Source of the DNA: an uncultured Collinsella sp.
GTDB taxonomy: Bacteria > Actinomycetota > Coriobacteriia > Coriobacteriales > Coriobacteriaceae
Direction of reading: 5' to 3'
Assembly: GCA_900752275.1 (NCBI GenBank)
Contig: CAADUS010000022.1
Span: forward strand, 1-9,293
Length of the DNA: 9,293 nucleotides
Part shown: piece by piece, positions 6,160-9,293 of the stretch
Layout of the letters: each line of letters opens with the position of its first letter
Numbering within the stretch: the first letter of the stretch is position 1
The notes under the pieces: model-generated
What the model saw: the letters and a program-made list of their open reading frames with translations, nothing else
Told to the model about the DNA's origin: nothing
The model's database searches: none
Translations under genes and position numbers: made by a program

Positions 6160-6305
6160 AGGCGCCGTCCCGTTCGTTTTTTGGTGCGGTTCCCTACATT
6201 CTTCACTGGTGCCGGCAAAAAATGGGGATAGAGTAGGACAAACGCGTCGAATACGAACGGCGGGTGAGAGCGGGCAGAGTGCCTGTGCAGGAGAGGTTGC
6301 CGTCC
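6160..6305 (+). promoter_or_regulatory. Leader region of the ABC transporter gene
   Basis: These 146 bases between the terminator and the ABC start must hold its promoter, but I see no hexamer pair at the right spacing. An AGGAGAGG ribosome site at 6289-6296 precedes the ATG at 6306 by nine bases. The words CGTTCGT (about 6170) and ACGAACG (about 6253) form a distant inverted pair of unknown meaning. Confidence 0.4.
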
Positions 6306-9293
6306 ATGTTGGAGCTCAAAGGTATTTGCAAAAGGTACGTTACCCAGTCGTTTACGCAGGTGGCGCTCGACGACGTAAGCCTGTCTTTTCGCGATAACGA
6401 GTTCGTGGCCATTCTGGGCCCCTCGGGCTCGGGCAAAACTACGATGCTCAACGTAATCGGTGGACTCGATCATTTCGATTCCGGCGACCTGCTCATCGAC
6501 GGCATCTCGACCAAGGACTTTCGCGATCGCGATTGGGATGCCTACCGTAACAACCGCATCGGCTTTGTGTTCCAAAGCTATAACCTCATTCCGCATCAGA
6601 CCATTTTGGAAAACGTGGAGCTGGCGCTTACGCTCACGGGCGTGGGGCATGCCGAGCGCTGCCAGCGTGCACGCGAGGCGTTGGAGAAAGTCGGCTTGGG
6701 GGAGCATGTTAACAAGCGCCCGAGCCAGCTTTCGGGTGGACAGATGCAACGCGTGGCCATCGCCCGCGCCCTGATCAATGATCCCGAGATCGTGCTGGCC
6801 GACGAGCCGACCGGCGCCTTGGATTCAACGACATCCGTACAGGTCATGGACTTGCTTAAGGACGTGGCGCGCGACCGCCTGGTCATCATGGTCACGCATA
6901 ATCCCGAGCTGGCGTACCAATATGCCACGCGCATCGTCAACCTGGCGGACGGCAGGATTACCGACGATTCCGATCCCTTTGATGTTGCCAAGGCCGCGCG
7001 TCGTGAGGCCAAGCCTACGCGCAAAACCTCGATGAGCTTTGTGACGGCGCTGGGGCTTTCTGCCCGAAACCTCATGACCAAGAAGGGTCGTACGGCCATG
7101 ACTGCCTTTGCGGGCTCGATTGGCATTATCGGTATCGCGGCGATTCTGGCGCTGTCCAACGGCGTAAACGGCTACATCAAAAAGGTCGAGGAGGATACGC
7201 TCTCGAGCTACCCGCTCACCATTTCCAAACAGGATTACGACCTGTCGTCCATGATGGGCGGACAGGGGGCCACGGATGATGACTCGCCTGAAAACGTGGA
7301 TTCGTCCGACGACAGTGCCGGCGGCAAGGCTCAGGGGACCGATAGGATCCCTGTGGTCACGGCCGTAAAGGATATGTTTGCGAGCGTTAAGTCCAACGAC
7401 ATGACGAGCTTTAAGGCATGGCTCGATGCCGGTGGCGACGGCATCGATAAAGAGGTCAACGCCATTCAGTACGGCTACGGTGTATCGCCGGTTGTCTATC
7501 GTGCCGGCAAGGGCGATGAGAAGCCTGTCCGGCTGGTGCCCAACGCCATGACCGAGGCCATGAGCGGCGGCGCGAGTTCGGCGGCGACGGTGAGCATGGA
7601 ATCCATGGGAACCTCGGTCTTTAACGAGATGATTGACGACCAGAGCTTGCTCGACAGCCAGTACGATGTCGTCGCCGGTCATTGGCCCACGTCTGCTAAC
7701 GAAGCCGTAATGGTGCTTTCGAGCCTTGGAACGGTGGGCGACTACACGCTCTATAGCATCGGCGCGCTGGATATCGGTGAGCTCAACGACCTGGTTAACA
7801 GCGCCATGGCGGCCGACGGTAAGATCGAAACGCCCGAGACCGGCGCCGACTTTACCTACGACGATGCGCTGTCCACGACGTTTAAGGTGCTGTCGCCGGC
7901 CGATGCCTATCGCAAAAACGAAGAGACCGGCATGTGGACCGACATGTCTGACGACGCCGACTTTATGGCTGCCAAGGTTGCCGACGGTATTGACGTGCAC
8001 ATTGTGGGCGTGGTGCGACCTAACGAGACGGCCAATGCGAGTGCGTTGTCTCCGGGCATTGCCTATACGCATGCACTGACTCGCCAGCTTATGGAGCGCG
8101 CCGCCGATTCGCAGATTGTGCAGGAGCAACTCGCCCACCCCGAGACGGATGTTTTTACGGGCAAAACCTTCGACGAACTGCAAGGCGAGGCCAAGCAAGG
8201 CGTGGATCTGGGCAGCATGTTCAGTGTGGACGAGGCGGCGCTCAAGAGCGCGTTCTCGTTCGATACGTCTGCACTTTCGGGTGCGGCCGGCGGTATGGAC
8301 CTGTCGGGTCTTGACTTGTCCGGGCTGGACATTGACCTTTCGGGCGTTGGCAAGGACATCGACTTCAGCGACATCATGGCAAAAGCGCCAACCCCAGATT
8401 TCTCGGGTATCTTTGACGGTCTGGAACTCACGCCCGAGCAAATGCAGCAGGTGGGAACACTAGCCAACCAGCTGTTTGAGGGCTTTTTGCAGTCTGATCA
8501 GTTTAAGGCGCTGTCGCCCGAAGATCTTAAGGACGCGTCAAAGCTCTCTGCCGCATTCTCGACGTATCTTGAGAATGATGACACAGCTCAGCAAATCCTG
8601 GCCCAGCTCAAAGCGCTCGGCGGCGATGCCCTGGCCGAGCGTCTGCAGCAGGCGATGAGCGACTATGTGCAAAAGCAGCTGGCTCCGTATCTGCAGCAGG
8701 CTATGGATCAGGTGATGAAGGCAATCAGCGAGCAGATAGCGTCGACGGTATCATCCCAGCTCAAGGCGGGCGCGGCAGGGCTTATGGACCAGGTGGCGAC
8801 GCAGATGTCTTCGAGTTTTGAAAACCTGGCGGGCGCCATGCGTGTGGATGCGAGTGCCTTTGCTCGTGCCATCCATTTCAACATGGACGCCGAGGACCTG
8901 AGTTCGCTCATGATGAGCTATGCCAAGGCGTCGAAGCTCACCTACGACAACAATCTGACCACGTTGGGCTATGCGGATGAGGCAGACCCCATCTCGGTCA
9001 AGATTTTCCCGCGCGACTTTGAGGCCAAGGAGCGCGTGCTCGATCACATCGACGCGTACAACAAGCAGGTCAAAGCCTCTGGCCACGATGAACAGGCAAT
9101 CTCATACACCGACTACATGGGCATCATCATGGGTTCGGTGACCGACATCGTGAACACCATCAGCTTGGTGCTCATCGCATTCGTGAGTATCAGCCTGGTG
9201 GTGAGCTCCATCATGATCGGCATCATCACCTACATCAGCGTGCTGGAACGCAAAAAGGAGATTGGCATCCTGCGCGCGATCGGCGCGTCGAAG
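6306..9293 (+). CDS. Fused ABC transporter, ATP-binding domain plus MacB/FtsX-type permease (C-terminus beyond window edge)
   Basis: Open for 996 codons and still open at the edge. Residues 1-220 are a complete nucleotide-binding domain of the MacB/LolD type: Walker A GPSGSGKTT (38-46), Q-loop Q90, signature LSGGQ (142-146), Walker B IVLADEP (162-168) and switch H198. A linker leads to TM1 at about 265-287. An extracytoplasmic region of about 660 residues (290-950) follows, and then a second membrane segment near 952-980. The visible end ERKKEIGILRAIGAS is the typical FtsX/MacB loop after that helix. Two more membrane helices should lie past the edge. MacB-type transporters do not carry substrate through the membrane; they couple ATP use to movement of their external domain, which handles peptides, lipoproteins or toxins. 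The external region is far larger than in MacB itself. It holds DLSGL-type repeats (about 664-690) and a long helical, Gln/Ala-rich stretch (about 695-860). No accessory gene lies upstream, so the substrate is unknown. Confidence 0.94.
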   Translation, partial: MLELKGICKRYVTQSFTQVALDDVSLSFRDNEFVAILGPSGSGKTTMLNVIGGLDHFDSGDLLIDGISTKDFRDRDWDAYRNNRIGFVFQSYNLIPHQTILENVELALTLTGVGHAERCQRAREALEKVGLGEHVNKRPSQLSGGQMQRVAIARALINDPEIVLADEPTGALDSTTSVQVMDLLKDVARDRLVIMVTHNPELAYQYATRIVNLADGRITDDSDPFDVAKAARREAKPTRKTSMSFVTALGLSARNLMTKKGRTAMTAFAGSIGIIGIAAILALSNGVNGYIKKVEEDTLSSYPLTISKQDYDLSSMMGGQGATDDDSPENVDSSDDSAGGKAQGTDRIPVVTAVKDMFASVKSNDMTSFKAWLDAGGDGIDKEVNAIQYGYGVSPVVYRAGKGDEKPVRLVPNAMTEAMSGGASSAATVSMESMGTSVFNEMIDDQSLLDSQYDVVAGHWPTSANEAVMVLSSLGTVGDYTLYSIGALDIGELNDLVNSAMAADGKIETPETGADFTYDDALSTTFKVLSPADAYRKNEETGMWTDMSDDADFMAAKVADGIDVHIVGVVRPNETANASALSPGIAYTHALTRQLMERAADSQIVQEQLAHPETDVFTGKTFDELQGEAKQGVDLGSMFSVDEAALKSAFSFDTSALSGAAGGMDLSGLDLSGLDIDLSGVGKDIDFSDIMAKAPTPDFSGIFDGLELTPEQMQQVGTLANQLFEGFLQSDQFKALSPEDLKDASKLSAAFSTYLENDDTAQQILAQLKALGGDALAERLQQAMSDYVQKQLAPYLQQAMDQVMKAISEQIASTVSSQLKAGAAGLMDQVATQMSSSFENLAGAMRVDASAFARAIHFNMDAEDLSSLMMSYAKASKLTYDNNLTTLGYADEADPISVKIFPRDFEAKERVLDHIDAYNKQVKASGHDEQAISYTDYMGIIMGSVTDIVNTISLVLIAFVSISLVVSSIMIGIITYISVLERKKEIGILRAIGASK
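8295..8378 (+). repeat. Short DLSGL-type amino-acid repeats in the ABC transporter's external domain
   Basis: Codons 664-690 give three near-copies of D-L-S-G-[LV] (MDLSGL, DLSGL, DIDLSGV), followed by a looser DIDFSDI and, further on, DFSGIFDGL. The DNA of the copies differs at synonymous positions, so this is a protein-level repeat rather than recent slippage. Regular alternation of Asp, Leu and Ser suggests a small beta-solenoid turn or a flexible amphipathic hinge. Confidence 0.6.

Noticed and set aside
5904..6749. A 281-codon minus-strand frame across the redoxin end, the terminator and the ABC start
   Set aside because: It crosses a strong terminator and lies antisense to two well-supported genes; no motif or ribosome site.
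6825..8441. A 538-codon open frame on the minus strand opposite the ABC transporter
   Set aside because: It is an antisense shadow of a GC-rich gene: its protein is rich in Arg, His and Gly, has no domain I recognise and no ribosome site. The plus-strand ABC frame has full motifs.

Overview
The window looks like a chromosomal segment of a GC-rich, Gram-positive gut actinobacterium. Coriobacteriia, probably Collinsella or a near relative, is the best guess. This rests on codon use, a lipoprotein and Sec/Tat-type exported proteins with no sign of an outer membrane, and my recollection of similar gene sets. It was not confirmed by a search.

Minus-strand block, positions 1 to 3919, read from right to left. 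An OmpR/PhoB-type response regulator (3245-3919) overlaps a HAMP sensor histidine kinase (2097-3248) by 4 bases. Next comes a LuxR-type HTH regulator (1025-2028) broken by a one-base frameshift near 1613-1615. Last is a secreted protein with a twin-arginine-like signal peptide and a beta-sandwich-like domain (1-867), whose C-terminus lies beyond the left edge.

Plus-strand redox operon, 4010 to 6159, divergent from the two-component system. It holds a 48-residue membrane miniprotein ending in a CLEC (CXXC) motif, which begins at a TTG. This is followed by a multi-cysteine membrane protein with two C-terminal [4Fe-4S] ferredoxin motifs, which also begins at a TTG and overlaps the miniprotein gene by 8 bases. 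The third gene encodes a thioredoxin-fold (TlpA/redoxin) lipoprotein with a TCKPC active site. A strong intrinsic terminator closes the operon. The layout suggests an extracytoplasmic thiol-redox module: electrons would pass from a cytoplasmic donor through Fe-S clusters in the membrane to a surface-tethered thioredoxin-like protein. The divergent two-component system is the obvious candidate regulator, and its kinase carries a CXXC motif in its first membrane segment.

Right end, 6306 to the edge: the first 996 residues of a very large ABC transporter. It has an N-terminal nucleotide-binding domain fused to a MacB/FtsX-type permease with a roughly 660-residue extracytoplasmic region. The gene runs off the window.

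No rRNA, tRNA, CRISPR array, insertion sequence or other mobile element was seen. No gene-free stretch exceeds 300 bases; the longest is 6054-6305 (252 bases), which holds the terminator and the leader of the ABC gene.
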